Origin: Antarctobacter heliothermus
GTDB lineage: Bacteria; Pseudomonadota; Alphaproteobacteria; Rhodobacterales; Rhodobacteraceae
NCBI RefSeq assembly: GCF_002237555.1
Contig: NZ_CP022540.1
Location: 4,035,001-4,099,000, forward strand
Direction of reading: 5' to 3'
Length of the DNA stretch: 64,000 nt
The translations under genes and the position numbers were made by a program. Below, piece by piece: positions 26,160-35,052 of this stretch; position 1 is the stretch's first letter; the number at the start of each line of letters is the position of its first letter. Under the pieces are notes generated by a model. That model had not been told where the DNA came from. It saw only the letters and a list, made by a program, of their open reading frames with translations, and did no database searches.

Positions 26160-27187
26160 ACGATCTTGATCTTCAGGCGCTTGCGAACTGGCTTGCCGAC
26201 AAATGGCCCGACGGTTGCGATCTACAGACCCAACGGATCAGCGGTGGGCAATCCAACCCGACATGGTTTATCACTTGGGGCGCAAACCGATTGGTTCTGC
26301 GTAAGAAACCCGCTGGTCCCATTCTGCCGGGCGCCCATGCGATAGAACGGGAATTCCGCGTCCAAAACGCGTTGTCCGGAACGGGGGTTCCTGTGCCGCG
26401 CATGCTGTACTTTGAAGCGGATGCCAGCATCCTCGGCACGCCATTCTATGTGATGGAGCGATTGGAGGGACGGGTTTTCGCAGACACCACGCTTCCCGAT
26501 GTGGAAGCCGGCGATCGTCGAGAAATTTACCTCGACATGGCGCGCACATTGGCGAGATTGCATGCGGTGCGCCCCGATCAGATCGGTCTTGGTGATTATG
26601 GCAAACCCGGCAATTACTTTTCCCGCCAGATCGCGAAGTGGAGCCGCCAATACGTTGAATCGGACGGCCCCCGCATTGCGGATATCGACTGGCTGATGGA
26701 CTGGCTGCCCGCCAATATTCCAGTCGATGATGGCGCCACAGCCATCGCGCATGGGGATTTTCGGCTGGGCAACCTGATGTACCACCCGACAGAACCGCGC
26801 GTCATCGCCGTTCTGGATTGGGAACTGTCAACGCTAGGTCATCCTCTCGCCGATCTTGGCTATTGCGTGATGCCGTGGAATTCTTCGCCGGCTGAATATG
26901 GCGGTATCCTCGGGACGAATTGGATGGCAGCGGGCATTCCGTCACAGACCGAATTCGTATCCGAATATTACACCACCGCCCAACGGACTGCGCCTCTTCT
27001 ACCGTTCCATAAAGCCTTCGCAATGTTTCGATTTGCCGTCATTTTTATCGGTATCGCGGATCGAGCCCGTGCCGGCAATGCGGCCTCGGCCGAAGCCGCC
27101 GATCTTGGCGCACTTGCCCCCCGCTTTGCCGCACGCGCTCGCGAGGTCCTCGCGTCGACACCCTCAAATATCGGGAAAACGGTATGA
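26156..27187 (+). CDS. Phosphotransferase family protein, ACAD10/11 N-domain-like
   Basis: 343 aa. Aminoglycoside-phosphotransferase/kinase fold: ISGGQSNPTWFITWGANRLV, LRKKP-GPILPGAHAIEREF, GTPFYVMERLEGRVF, the catalytic loop AIAHGDFRLGNLMYHP and the metal site AVLDWELSTLGHPLADLGY. The wording of these motifs matches the kinase domain fused to acyl-CoA dehydrogenase in ACAD10/11 and the kinase LvaA of the levulinate pathway. It probably phosphorylates a 4-hydroxyacyl-CoA. It overlaps both neighbours by 4 bases, so synthesis is tightly coupled to the ligase and TRAP genes. Confidence 0.9.
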   Translation: MNDLDLQALANWLADKWPDGCDLQTQRISGGQSNPTWFITWGANRLVLRKKPAGPILPGAHAIEREFRVQNALSGTGVPVPRMLYFEADASILGTPFYVMERLEGRVFADTTLPDVEAGDRREIYLDMARTLARLHAVRPDQIGLGDYGKPGNYFSRQIAKWSRQYVESDGPRIADIDWLMDWLPANIPVDDGATAIAHGDFRLGNLMYHPTEPRVIAVLDWELSTLGHPLADLGYCVMPWNSSPAEYGGILGTNWMAAGIPSQTEFVSEYYTTAQRTAPLLPFHKAFAMFRFAVIFIGIADRARAGNAASAEAADLGALAPRFAARAREVLASTPSNIGKTV

Positions 27188-27702
27188 TCCTTTTCAGACT
27201 TATCGACCAGATTAATATCGTGATTGGCAAAACAGTCAGTTACCTGATTTGGGCCGGCATCGTTGTACTATGTTTCGAGGTGGTCGCACGCTATGGCTTT
27301 GGTCAACCTACACTTTGGGCGCACGGCTATACCCAAAGGATTTTCGGGGCCTATTTCGTTTTGGTCGGCGCGTACACATTGATCAAACGGGATCATGTGC
27401 GGGTAGATATCTTTATCAACACTCGATCACCACGCGTTAATGCGGGTCTTGATCTGTTCAACTATGCATTTCTCATTCTGTGGGGCTATGTCTTGACCCG
27501 CGAAGGTTGGCTGTTCTTCGAGGACGCGTGGTCTTTCAATGAACGTGATGACAGTGCACTTGGGCATCCAATGTGGCCTATCAAACTGTCGCTATTCGTT
27601 GGCGCAGGCCTCATCACCTTGCAAGGGATCGTTGAAGCGATCCGGTCTCTTGTATTGATTTTCAATCCCAACGCAGACGTTAAACGGAGCGAGCCAGCAT
27701 GA
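27184..27702 (+). CDS. TRAP transporter small permease (DctQ type)
   Basis: 172 aa with four membrane segments (TVSYLIWAGIVVLCFEVVAR first). DctQ pattern: RYGFGQPTLWAHGYTQRIFG, LIKRDHVRVDIF and EDAWSFNERDDSALGHPMWP, with PIKLSLFVGAGLITLQGIVE near the end. Overlaps the kinase gene and the large permease gene by 4 bases each. Part of the inner-membrane complex that imports an organic acid with sodium. Confidence 0.92.
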   Translation: MILFRLIDQINIVIGKTVSYLIWAGIVVLCFEVVARYGFGQPTLWAHGYTQRIFGAYFVLVGAYTLIKRDHVRVDIFINTRSPRVNAGLDLFNYAFLILWGYVLTREGWLFFEDAWSFNERDDSALGHPMWPIKLSLFVGAGLITLQGIVEAIRSLVLIFNPNADVKRSEPA

Positions 27703-28994
27703 GCCCGGAACTACTCACGATTGGCATGTTCGGCTTAGTGCTGTTTGCCATCATCGCAGGCGTATCCTTGTCATTCGCCATGGGCGGTACGGCAGTGATT
27801 TTTGGGCTGCTCATGTTCGGCACCAACGGAATGTATTCAATTGTCACGACCATGTTTGGCAACATGTGGTCAATTCTGTTGTCGGCCATCCCCCTGTTTG
27901 TTTTTATCGGTGTCGCATTGGCAAAATCCCGCATCGCGAATGACCTATACCATGCGTTTTATCTATGGTCAGGGCGCACGCCGGGGGGCCTTTTGCTCGG
28001 GACTTCGGGCTTCGCCGCAACCTTATCTGCCATGACGGGCAGTTGCGCGGCGTCAACGGTAACAACCGGTCTGGTAGGAATGCCCGCGATGGATAAACGC
28101 GGTTATGATCGGACTTTCGTTTTGGGGACGATTGGTGCATCCGGAACACTGGGGATTATGATTCCGCCTTCCATCACGCTCATTCTGATCGGGATGCAAA
28201 CGGGTCAATCTGTGGGGCGCTTGTTTATGGGCGGGCTGATCGCGGGTCTGCTGTTACTTGCGATTTTCATGCTCTACGTCGGTATCCGCTCAAGAATGCA
28301 TCCCGAACTGGCTCCCGGCGCAGAAGTTCGTGCGCCTTTGGCCGAACGAGTGAAAGCGTTCCGCTCTGTCATCCTGCCGCTGATCATAATCCTTTCCGTA
28401 CTTGTCTCGATTTTTGCAGGCATTGCCACGCCAACAGAGGCCGCCGCCGTGGGGGCCGCTGCTGTCGTCTTTTCCGTCGCGGTGCGCGGGGAACTTTCAT
28501 TCAGCTATATCCGCGAAGTCAGTTTCGCCACCGCGACCATGACGGGCATGGTGATCTGGATTGTCTTTGGCGCATCCGCCTTCATTGCCATTTATGGCGG
28601 GGGCGGAGGAACTGCCTTCATGACCGGAATGCTTGGAAATATGAACGTGCATCCGCTGGTGATGATCTTGATCATGCAGGCGATCACCCTTGTATTGGGC
28701 ATGTTCCTTGATCCGATCGGGATCATTCTCTTGGTGCTGCCGATCTTTTTCCCGATTGTGGTGCAGCTTGGATTTGATCCGATCTGGTTCTGCATCCTGT
28801 TCCAGCTGAACCTGTGCATCGGCTATATTTCCCCCCCCTTCGGCTACAACCTTTTCTACCTGAAAAGCCTCAGCCCAACGACTCCGATCACGGCAATATA
28901 TCGCGCCGTCGCACCGTTTCTGTTTCTGATGTTGCTCACCGGTGCGGTGATATTCCTGTTCCCACAAACCATAACCAGATTCACCGACATTTAA
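27699..28994 (+). CDS. TRAP transporter large permease (DctM type)
   Basis: 431 aa, about 12 membrane segments. Characteristic segments: SILLSAIPLFVFIGVALAKS, LSAMTGSCAASTVTTGLVGM, GASGTLGIMIPPSITLILIG, ATPTEAAAVGAAAVVF, and a late LNLCIGYISPPFGYNLFYLK. Normal length for DctM. It forms the sodium-driven transport channel with the DctQ and DctP proteins. Confidence 0.95.
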   Translation: MSPELLTIGMFGLVLFAIIAGVSLSFAMGGTAVIFGLLMFGTNGMYSIVTTMFGNMWSILLSAIPLFVFIGVALAKSRIANDLYHAFYLWSGRTPGGLLLGTSGFAATLSAMTGSCAASTVTTGLVGMPAMDKRGYDRTFVLGTIGASGTLGIMIPPSITLILIGMQTGQSVGRLFMGGLIAGLLLLAIFMLYVGIRSRMHPELAPGAEVRAPLAERVKAFRSVILPLIIILSVLVSIFAGIATPTEAAAVGAAAVVFSVAVRGELSFSYIREVSFATATMTGMVIWIVFGASAFIAIYGGGGGTAFMTGMLGNMNVHPLVMILIMQAITLVLGMFLDPIGIILLVLPIFFPIVVQLGFDPIWFCILFQLNLCIGYISPPFGYNLFYLKSLSPTTPITAIYRAVAPFLFLMLLTGAVIFLFPQTITRFTDI

Positions 28995-29043
28995 GCACGG
29001 TGAAGCACCCGCCAAGACCAAACCCAGAGGAGGAGAATGGACC

Positions 29044-30096
29044 ATGACGAAAACGATTGAAAAATCATTATCCCGGCGTAAGTTTTTTGCCGCATCCGCA
29101 GGGGCTGCGGCCGCGACGGCGCTCGCAGCACCACCCGCCATCGCGCAGGGTAATTTGACCTGGCGTATGCAAACCCATTGGCCGACCGGCAACTGGTATT
29201 ACGAAGACGTTTTCGTCAAATTCTGCAACCGCATAACCGAAGCCACAGGCGGTGAACTCACCATCACGCCGGTTCAGAATAACGGTATCGTGCCTACGGG
29301 CGAAGTTTTGAACGCTGTGCGCCGCGGCTTACTTGAAAGCGCGTTTATCTACCCCGCCTACTGGATCGGACGCATGCCTGTTGCCGGTCACCTCAATGGC
29401 CATATCGGCGCATGGGATCGCCACGAGGAAATGCATGCTTTCTTCTATGAAATGGGTGCCCTTGATGTGATCCGCGAAGCTTATGCGGAACAAGGCGTGT
29501 ATCAAGCAGGACCGGTCTCTTATGCAGGTCTTACGCTTTATTCCAACAAGCCACTGCGGACCACCGCTGACTTTGATGGGTGGCGTGTCCGTTCGACGGG
29601 GGCTGCCGCACTGGTCTTTGCCAAAATGGGGGCCTCTCCCGTTTCGATCCCGGGTGGTGAGCTTTATCAAGCGCTGCAAACCGGTGTTGTCGAGGGCGCG
29701 CACTGGGGGTCGACGTCCACCGGTTGGGGTATGAACTTCCAGGAAGTGAACAAGTACATTGTTGAGCCTGACCTTTTGGGCCACCTGAATGGTGAAGTCA
29801 TGGTTGGCCTGGACGCGTGGAACAGCATCGGTGATGATCTGAAAGCGACGTTCAACGAAATCGTCCGCGCTACATCGGCGGATGCAGCGGCGCATTTCTT
29901 GCATCAGGATCTGCTACGCAAGCAGGATTTCGTTGAGATGGGCGGCGAGCTGACTCAATTGGATCAGCAAGCTCAGGACAACTTGCGTCGTTATTCACTC
30001 GAAGTTGTGGATGACTTTTCGGAACAAGATCCCAAGTATTGTGGTCGTGTTGGCGAAATGCTGCACGAGTTTCTGAAAATCACCGGACGTGCCTGA
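29044..30096 (+). CDS. TRAP transporter substrate-binding protein (DctP type)
   Basis: 350 aa. A Tat signal (SRRKFFAASAGAAAATALAA, cleavage after AIA) precedes the periplasmic receptor. DctP/TAXI-like features: WRMQTHWPTGNWYYEDVFVK, FCNRITEATGGELTI, NAVRRGLLESAFIYPAYWIG and GGELYQALQTGVVEGAHWGS. Members of this subgroup usually bind mono- or 2-keto-carboxylates. The strong GGAGGAG at 29028-29034 lies 10 bases before the ATG, and the gap of 49 bases allows separate high expression. Confidence 0.93.
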   Translation: MTKTIEKSLSRRKFFAASAGAAAATALAAPPAIAQGNLTWRMQTHWPTGNWYYEDVFVKFCNRITEATGGELTITPVQNNGIVPTGEVLNAVRRGLLESAFIYPAYWIGRMPVAGHLNGHIGAWDRHEEMHAFFYEMGALDVIREAYAEQGVYQAGPVSYAGLTLYSNKPLRTTADFDGWRVRSTGAAALVFAKMGASPVSIPGGELYQALQTGVVEGAHWGSTSTGWGMNFQEVNKYIVEPDLLGHLNGEVMVGLDAWNSIGDDLKATFNEIVRATSADAAAHFLHQDLLRKQDFVEMGGELTQLDQQAQDNLRRYSLEVVDDFSEQDPKYCGRVGEMLHEFLKITGRA

Positions 30097-30115
30097 ATCA
30101 AGGCCATTTGAAACC

Positions 30116-30143
30116 AACAGCGCCGCTGACATGCGGCGCTGTT
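30116..30143. terminator. Terminator-like hairpin after dctP
   Basis: AACAGCGCCGC, loop TGACAT, GCGGCGCTGTT: a perfect 11-bp stem 20 bases after the dctP stop, without a following T-run. It may lower expression of the quinone oxidoreductase gene. Confidence 0.7.
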
Positions 30144-30174
30144 ACAACTAAGAATTTTGTGGAAAGTGACCCTG

Positions 30175-31164
30175 ATGCAGATCCCCTCCGATATGACCGC
30201 CGTTGAAATTTCATCCTACGGCGGACCAGAGGTGCTAAAGCCCGTGACCGTCCCTGTACCACAAGCCGGACCGGGGCAAATCTTGATCCGCATCGCTTAT
30301 ACCGGAGTGAACCGCCCCGACGCGCTGCAACGTGCCGGCAACTATGCACCACCTCCTGATGCATCACCTCTGCCGGGGCTGGAGGCCGCGGGCCATGTGG
30401 CGGCAGTTGGCGAAGGCGTCACCCGCTGGGCCGTTGGTGATGCAATCACGGCTTTGCTGCCCGGCGGCGGGTATGCCGAATACGCGGTCACTGCCGCTGA
30501 TCATGCTCTTCCTGTACCGGACGGCATGTCGATGGACCGGGCCGCAGCGCTTTGCGAGACGTTCTTCACCGTCTGGACCAATGTTTTCAAGCGCGGTGAG
30601 CTGGCGGCAGGCGAACGCTTTCTTGTGCATGGTGGATCATCCGGCATCGGCACCATCGCAATCCAACTGGCAAAGCTACGCGGCGCACGCGTTTTTGCAA
30701 CGGCAGGATCGGACGAAAAATGTGCCGCTTGTGTTGAATTGGGGGCCGAAGCGGCTTTCAATTATCGCGAAACAGATTTTGTTGAAGCAATGAGGGCAGA
30801 GGGCGGTGCCGATCTGATCCTCGACATGGTGGGTGGACCATATATCCCGCGTAATTTGGACGCGCTTGCAATGGATGGGCGGCTTGTACAGATCGCCTTT
30901 TTGCAAGGTTCCAATGTCGAGATGGACATGATGCAGGTCATGACCCGTCGCCTGACAATCACCGGATCAACCCTGCGCCCGCAATCCCACACCGCCAAGG
31001 CCGCTATCGCCCGCGCCCTTGAAGCGGAAGTTTGGCCACATCTGGCAGGCGGCACCATCGGGCCGGTTATGGACAGTGAATTCGCGCTGGTCGAAGCTGC
31101 AAAAGCACATGAGCGAATGGAGAGTTCTGCCCATATCGGCAAGATCGTTTTGAAGGTGGCTTGA
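30175..31164 (+). CDS. NADPH:quinone oxidoreductase family protein
   Basis: 329 aa from MQIPSDMTAVEISSYGGPEV, with GGAAAG upstream. Zinc-free MDR superfamily member of the quinone oxidoreductase/PIG3 group: LPGLEAAGHVAAVGEGVTRW, RAALCETFFTVWTNVFKRGE, FLVHGGSSGIGTIAIQLAKL (NADPH site). No zinc cysteines. It reduces quinones or enones with NADPH. It follows the TRAP genes in the same direction and may remove reactive intermediates or act as an enoyl reductase; this is inference. Confidence 0.9.
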   Translation: MQIPSDMTAVEISSYGGPEVLKPVTVPVPQAGPGQILIRIAYTGVNRPDALQRAGNYAPPPDASPLPGLEAAGHVAAVGEGVTRWAVGDAITALLPGGGYAEYAVTAADHALPVPDGMSMDRAAALCETFFTVWTNVFKRGELAAGERFLVHGGSSGIGTIAIQLAKLRGARVFATAGSDEKCAACVELGAEAAFNYRETDFVEAMRAEGGADLILDMVGGPYIPRNLDALAMDGRLVQIAFLQGSNVEMDMMQVMTRRLTITGSTLRPQSHTAKAAIARALEAEVWPHLAGGTIGPVMDSEFALVEAAKAHERMESSAHIGKIVLKVA

Positions 31165-31446
31165 CGCTGGAGATAGAGTTTTAGCAGGGCTCTCGTGGCA
31201 CTTCTCTAGGGCCAGGACTCACAACCAGAACATGACCACGGCAGCGAGGGCGCTGCCTGAAAACACGGGGATTGGGAAATTCTGCCCTTTGCCGGATTTG
31301 CGCAATAACGCAAAGTCCTGCTAGAAAATCTTGATGCCGTCGCACCCGGCCACGACGATGGCTTCGATCTTTTCGAAGAGGTTGACCTAAATCGTCACGG
31401 TCCCAATCTGGTCTGCGGTCGGGAATTCAGGTCAGGTTAAGGGGAG
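31165..31446. other. Intergenic region between converging operons
   Basis: No gene seen. An inverted repeat TTTGCG-CAATAA-CGCAAA lies at 31295-31312, and codon-free GC-rich sequence surrounds it. It is the border between the ACAD-type cluster (plus strand) and the TTT operon (minus strand). Confidence 0.5.
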
Positions 31447-32334
31447 TCAGACATCGGATTCGAACTGGTGAGAAAAAGCCTGATGGCTGACAAGGTCCAC
31501 GACCTGCGCGTAATCGCCATAGTCTGTGCGTGATTGAACAGGGGGGCGCCCGGTCTGGGCAAGCGTGGTAAGGGCGTCTCCTGCGCCGGAAATGGCACCA
31601 AAAAGCGCCGTCACCGCGTAGAGCGCGACACAGAAGCCCATGTCTTCCAGGTCGCTGAGCCCCAGTTGGGCGGCATCCGTGCCATCGACAAGACTGACCA
31701 CCTTGGGGCCGTCCAGACCCTGCGCGATGCCTTCGACCTCTGCCCGGGACTTGACCCCATCGACAAAGACAAGATCGATGCCCGTGTCGCGGTAGGCGCG
31801 CGCCCGGTCAAGCGCGCGGTCCAGCCCTTCGGGTTGCAGAGCGTCCGTCCGGCCTATCAGAACGGTGTTGGCTTGCATCTCGTCCCTTGCGGCAACCGCT
31901 GCACTCAGACGTTGGACCGCACTCGCCCGGTCAATCAGCCGAACCCCCGCCAGCTGCCCGCAACGTTTCGGACTCTCTTGATCCTCAAGGTGCAAGGCCG
32001 CGACTCCGGCCATCGCGTAGTCTTGGATGGTACGGCGGATATTCAGGGGCCCGCCATAGCCGGTATCGGCATCCGCGATGACCGGCAGATCGCAGGCGCG
32101 CACCATGGCTCGGGCTTGGTCGGCCATTTCCGACTGGGTCATCAAGCCAAGGTCTGGCGTGCCCAGCCGTGCAGCCGTCGCCCCCAGCCCGGTCATGTAG
32201 ACTGCCTCGAACCCCGCTTGTTGCACCAGACGGGCGGTCAGCGCGTCGGCTCCGCCCGGACAGGCTAGGATGCCACCCCGAGCCAGCCTTGCGCGCAGAC
32301 GCGCGGCACCGTTCAGCAATCCGGTCTGTCTCAT
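31447..32334 (-). CDS. Isocitrate lyase/PEP mutase superfamily enzyme
   Basis: 295 aa. TIM-barrel lyase of the oxaloacetate decarboxylase/2,3-dimethylmalate lyase/methylisocitrate lyase group: FEAVYMTGLGATAARLG, LPVIADADTGYGGPLNIRRT (metal aspartates), AALHLEDQESPKRCGQLAG with the catalytic KRCG loop, and NTVLIGRTDALQPEGLDRA. It would cleave or decarboxylate a 2-hydroxy- or 2-keto-dicarboxylate. Last gene of the TTT operon; its ATG overlaps the GntR stop. Confidence 0.9.
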   Translation of the reverse strand: MRQTGLLNGAARLRARLARGGILACPGGADALTARLVQQAGFEAVYMTGLGATAARLGTPDLGLMTQSEMADQARAMVRACDLPVIADADTGYGGPLNIRRTIQDYAMAGVAALHLEDQESPKRCGQLAGVRLIDRASAVQRLSAAVAARDEMQANTVLIGRTDALQPEGLDRALDRARAYRDTGIDLVFVDGVKSRAEVEGIAQGLDGPKVVSLVDGTDAAQLGLSDLEDMGFCVALYAVTALFGAISGAGDALTTLAQTGRPPVQSRTDYGDYAQVVDLVSHQAFSHQFESDV

Positions 32335-33029
32335 TTCTGTACCTCTGTCGTAGAGCCGCCCAAATGCCCGTCGGCCAGCGCGCGGCTGTAGACATCCTCG
32401 GTCCGGCGAATGTGGATCTTCAACGCAGCGTCGAAGGCGTCAAGTTCGCCCGTGCCCAACAGATCTACCATTGCGACGTGTTCGGCCATAGATTCCGCAC
32501 GACGTTCGGCATAGGGGGCAGTGATGTTGGCGCGCAGCGCGGCGATGCGCCCGGCGACCAGAGAATTGGCGTCTTTCAGATAGGAATTGCCGCAATGGCT
32601 AAAGGCGGCGCCGTGGAACTGCGTGTCGAGGCGACCGTAGGCATTTGCATCGTCGGCCTCGAGTGCGGCTGTCATCGCATCGATGACCGTTTGCAATTCG
32701 GCCAGATAGGCGGCCCGGTCGCAGCGCAATGCGACCCGAACCGCCTGTGTCTCGAGGATTTCGCGATAGTCACAGATCGCCTTGATATCCTCGGGTGATG
32801 TTTCGAACACGAAAGTACCGCGCTTGGGGCGCACGATCACAAGCCCCTCGCGCGCGAGCAGCGCCATCGCATCGCGTACCGGCGTACGCGAGACGCCGAG
32901 CCGCTCGACCAACCGATCTTCGGAAATGTTCTCGCCCAGACGGAAAGCCCCCGACAGGATCGCGTCTCGGATCTGGGAGGCCGCAGTTTCGGCCAGCGAC
33001 CGGGCCGGTTTGATCGGAACAAGCGTCAT
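32331..33029 (-). CDS. GntR-family regulator (FCD domain)
   Basis: 232 aa; GGAGGAGTGCGGC precedes the ATG. The winged helix (SQIRDAILSGAFRLGENISE, LVERLGVSRTPVRDAMALLA, VRPKRGTFVFETS) is followed by an FCD domain with LDTQFHGAAFSHCGNSYLKD and AEHVAMVDLL. It is encoded within the operon between tctA and the lyase gene, overlapping both by 4 bases, and so probably autoregulates the operon through the palindrome at 37515. Confidence 0.93.
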   Translation of the reverse strand: MTLVPIKPARSLAETAASQIRDAILSGAFRLGENISEDRLVERLGVSRTPVRDAMALLAREGLVIVRPKRGTFVFETSPEDIKAICDYREILETQAVRVALRCDRAAYLAELQTVIDAMTAALEADDANAYGRLDTQFHGAAFSHCGNSYLKDANSLVAGRIAALRANITAPYAERRAESMAEHVAMVDLLGTGELDAFDAALKIHIRRTEDVYSRALADGHLGGSTTEVQK

Positions 33030-34519
33030 GCCGCACTCCTCCGGCGAAACAGCCACATCAGGACGGGCGTGACCCAAACCAGCAGGACCAGCACCGCGAG
33101 ACCTGCCGCGATGGGGCGCTCGACAAAGCCCAAGGCCAGTCCGTCGGACTTGATCAGAGACGTGACGAAGTTCCGTTCGACAAGCAGCCCCATGACGATT
33201 CCCAAGATGGCCGGAGCGACCGGAAACCCGTTTTCTTCCATCAGGTAGGCAAAGAAACCCAGAACCAGCATGATCACGATGCCCGAAGCAGAGGAATCAA
33301 TCGAGTAGGACCCGACAATGCAGAACCCCAGGATCAGCGGCGCCAGCGTCAGTTTCGGGACTCGAAGCACCTGCGACGCGAGCGCCACCGCCAGCAGGCC
33401 CAGCGGCACGATCAGCAGGTTGGCGATGAGAAACACCAGGAAGATCGCCATGATCTTGTCACCCGAGGTCAAAAAGACCATCGGTCCCGGATTGAGCCCC
33501 TTGACGTACAGAACGCCGATGACGATCGCAGTGATGCTGTCGCCGGGAATGCCAAACACCATCGCGGGCACATAAGCGCCCGACAGCGCCGAGTTGTTGG
33601 CGGCGCAGGCCTCAGTCAGACCCTTTTCGGTGCCTTTGCCATAGTCCTCGGGCGTTTTCGAGAACCGCTTGGACACCGCGTAGGAGATCCACGACCCGAT
33701 GTCGGATCCCGCGCCGGGCAGAATGCCTATTACCGTGCCGATGGTCGAGCCGCGCAGCAGGCCGGTCTTGTTCCTCCACAGCAGCGAACCAACTCCGCGA
33801 AACATGTTCAGCGGATTGCCGACGGGCGTCACGGGCGGCACCGCATCGCGGTTCACGAAGGTGCGAATTAGCTCGGGGATGGCGAACATTCCGATCAACG
33901 CCGGAACAAACGCGACGCCACCCAGCAGGGAGTCGATACCAAACGTAAATCGCGGATAACCCGAAGTCGTATCCATGCCAACACTGGCGATCAGCAAACC
34001 GAACAACAGCGACATCAGAGATTTCAGGATTGATCCAGTGCCCAGCATGACCGCCGCCGAAAGGCCGAGCAGGGCCAGCCAGAAGTATTCGAACGAGGTG
34101 AAGTTGAGCGAAACGAGCGCCAATTTCGGCGCCGCCACCATCAGCACCAGCGACCCGAATACCCCGCCGATGGCCGAGGCGGTGACGGAGATGCCCAGCG
34201 CGCGTCCGACGCGCCCGTCGCGGGTCATGGCGTTGAGATCACCGATATAGGCGGCCGATGCGGCGGTGCCGGGAATGCGCACCAGCGCTGCGGGAATGTC
34301 CGAGGCAAAGATCGCCATCGCTGCGGTCGTAACGATGGCAGCAATGGCTGGCACCGGGTCCATGAAGAAAGTGATCGGAACCAACATCGCGGTGGCCATC
34401 GTCGCCGAAAGGCCGGGGATCGCGCCGACGAACAGTCCAAAGGCAGAGCAGGCCAGCATGACCAACGCCATGTTCCAGTTCAGAACCAGTGGAATTGCCT
34501 CTGAGAGGTGGGACAACAT
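33026..34519 (-). CDS. tctA: Tripartite tricarboxylate transporter large permease (TctA)
   Basis: 497 aa, about 12 membrane segments. TctA hallmarks: VGAIPGLSATMATAMLVPIT near residue 30, IPGTAASAAYIGDLNAM, RGSTIGTVIGILPGAGSDIG, SWISYAV and GIPGDSITAIVIGVLYVKGL. The ATG overlaps the TctB stop by one base (TGATG), which fixes the start over longer alternatives. Forms the transport channel with TctB and TctC. Confidence 0.95.
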   Translation of the reverse strand: MLSHLSEAIPLVLNWNMALVMLACSAFGLFVGAIPGLSATMATAMLVPITFFMDPVPAIAAIVTTAAMAIFASDIPAALVRIPGTAASAAYIGDLNAMTRDGRVGRALGISVTASAIGGVFGSLVLMVAAPKLALVSLNFTSFEYFWLALLGLSAAVMLGTGSILKSLMSLLFGLLIASVGMDTTSGYPRFTFGIDSLLGGVAFVPALIGMFAIPELIRTFVNRDAVPPVTPVGNPLNMFRGVGSLLWRNKTGLLRGSTIGTVIGILPGAGSDIGSWISYAVSKRFSKTPEDYGKGTEKGLTEACAANNSALSGAYVPAMVFGIPGDSITAIVIGVLYVKGLNPGPMVFLTSGDKIMAIFLVFLIANLLIVPLGLLAVALASQVLRVPKLTLAPLILGFCIVGSYSIDSSASGIVIMLVLGFFAYLMEENGFPVAPAILGIVMGLLVERNFVTSLIKSDGLALGFVERPIAAGLAVLVLLVWVTPVLMWLFRRRSAA

Positions 34520-34986
34520 CAGAAAAACCCCTTCAGAACGCCTGCGGGCAAGGGAACTTGGAGGAACCGGGTCAGCAACAGATGCACAGTGCAGACAAAG
34601 CCGATGGCGACCAGAACCCAAACGGGGTGACGTCTGCCCGAAGCCAGAAACAGCGCCGCTAGCAGAAGGCTACCGCCAAGTGGAAAACCAACGGTTTCGA
34701 AGGTCACGGCAAGCAGCGCAGTGCCTACGATCATCAGGCTTGCGGTGGCGAACCGGTCAGGCCGCCGCCAGCCCGGGTGGAGCGTGACAAGCGCGCCGTT
34801 CCTGCCGATCAGGCCGACCACGACAAGCGCCGCACCGCCCAGGGTGCAGAGTGCGCCCAGAACCACAGGAAAGGTGCCCGGTCCGATGGGCTGTCCCGTT
34901 AGTCGCGGAAATCCCAATGCCGAATACACAATCCAAGCGCCGAACAGGACAAGCACGGCACCGATGGCGCTGTCGTGGAGCTTCAT
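34519..34986 (-). CDS. tctB: Tripartite tricarboxylate transporter small permease (TctB)
   Basis: 155 aa from MKLHDSAIGAVLVLFGAWIV, with four predicted membrane segments. TctB pattern: FPRLTGQPIGPGTFPVVLGA then two helices around ATASLMIVGTALLAVTFETV and FPLGGSLLLAALFLASG. A longer frame upstream lacks support. Function as in other TTT systems: accessory membrane subunit for carboxylate uptake. Confidence 0.9.
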   Translation of the reverse strand: MKLHDSAIGAVLVLFGAWIVYSALGFPRLTGQPIGPGTFPVVLGALCTLGGAALVVVGLIGRNGALVTLHPGWRRPDRFATASLMIVGTALLAVTFETVGFPLGGSLLLAALFLASGRRHPVWVLVAIGFVCTVHLLLTRFLQVPLPAGVLKGFF

Positions 34987-35052
34987 GTCGGTCCCACCAT
35001 TAAAAGTGACAATCTGACGGGCGCCGGACATGGTCCGGCGCCGCAGTTCTGA

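Noticed and set aside
31295..31312. TTTGCG-CAATAA-CGCAAA as an FNR-type box
   Set aside because: The 6-base spacer is too long for this class, and it lies between converging genes.
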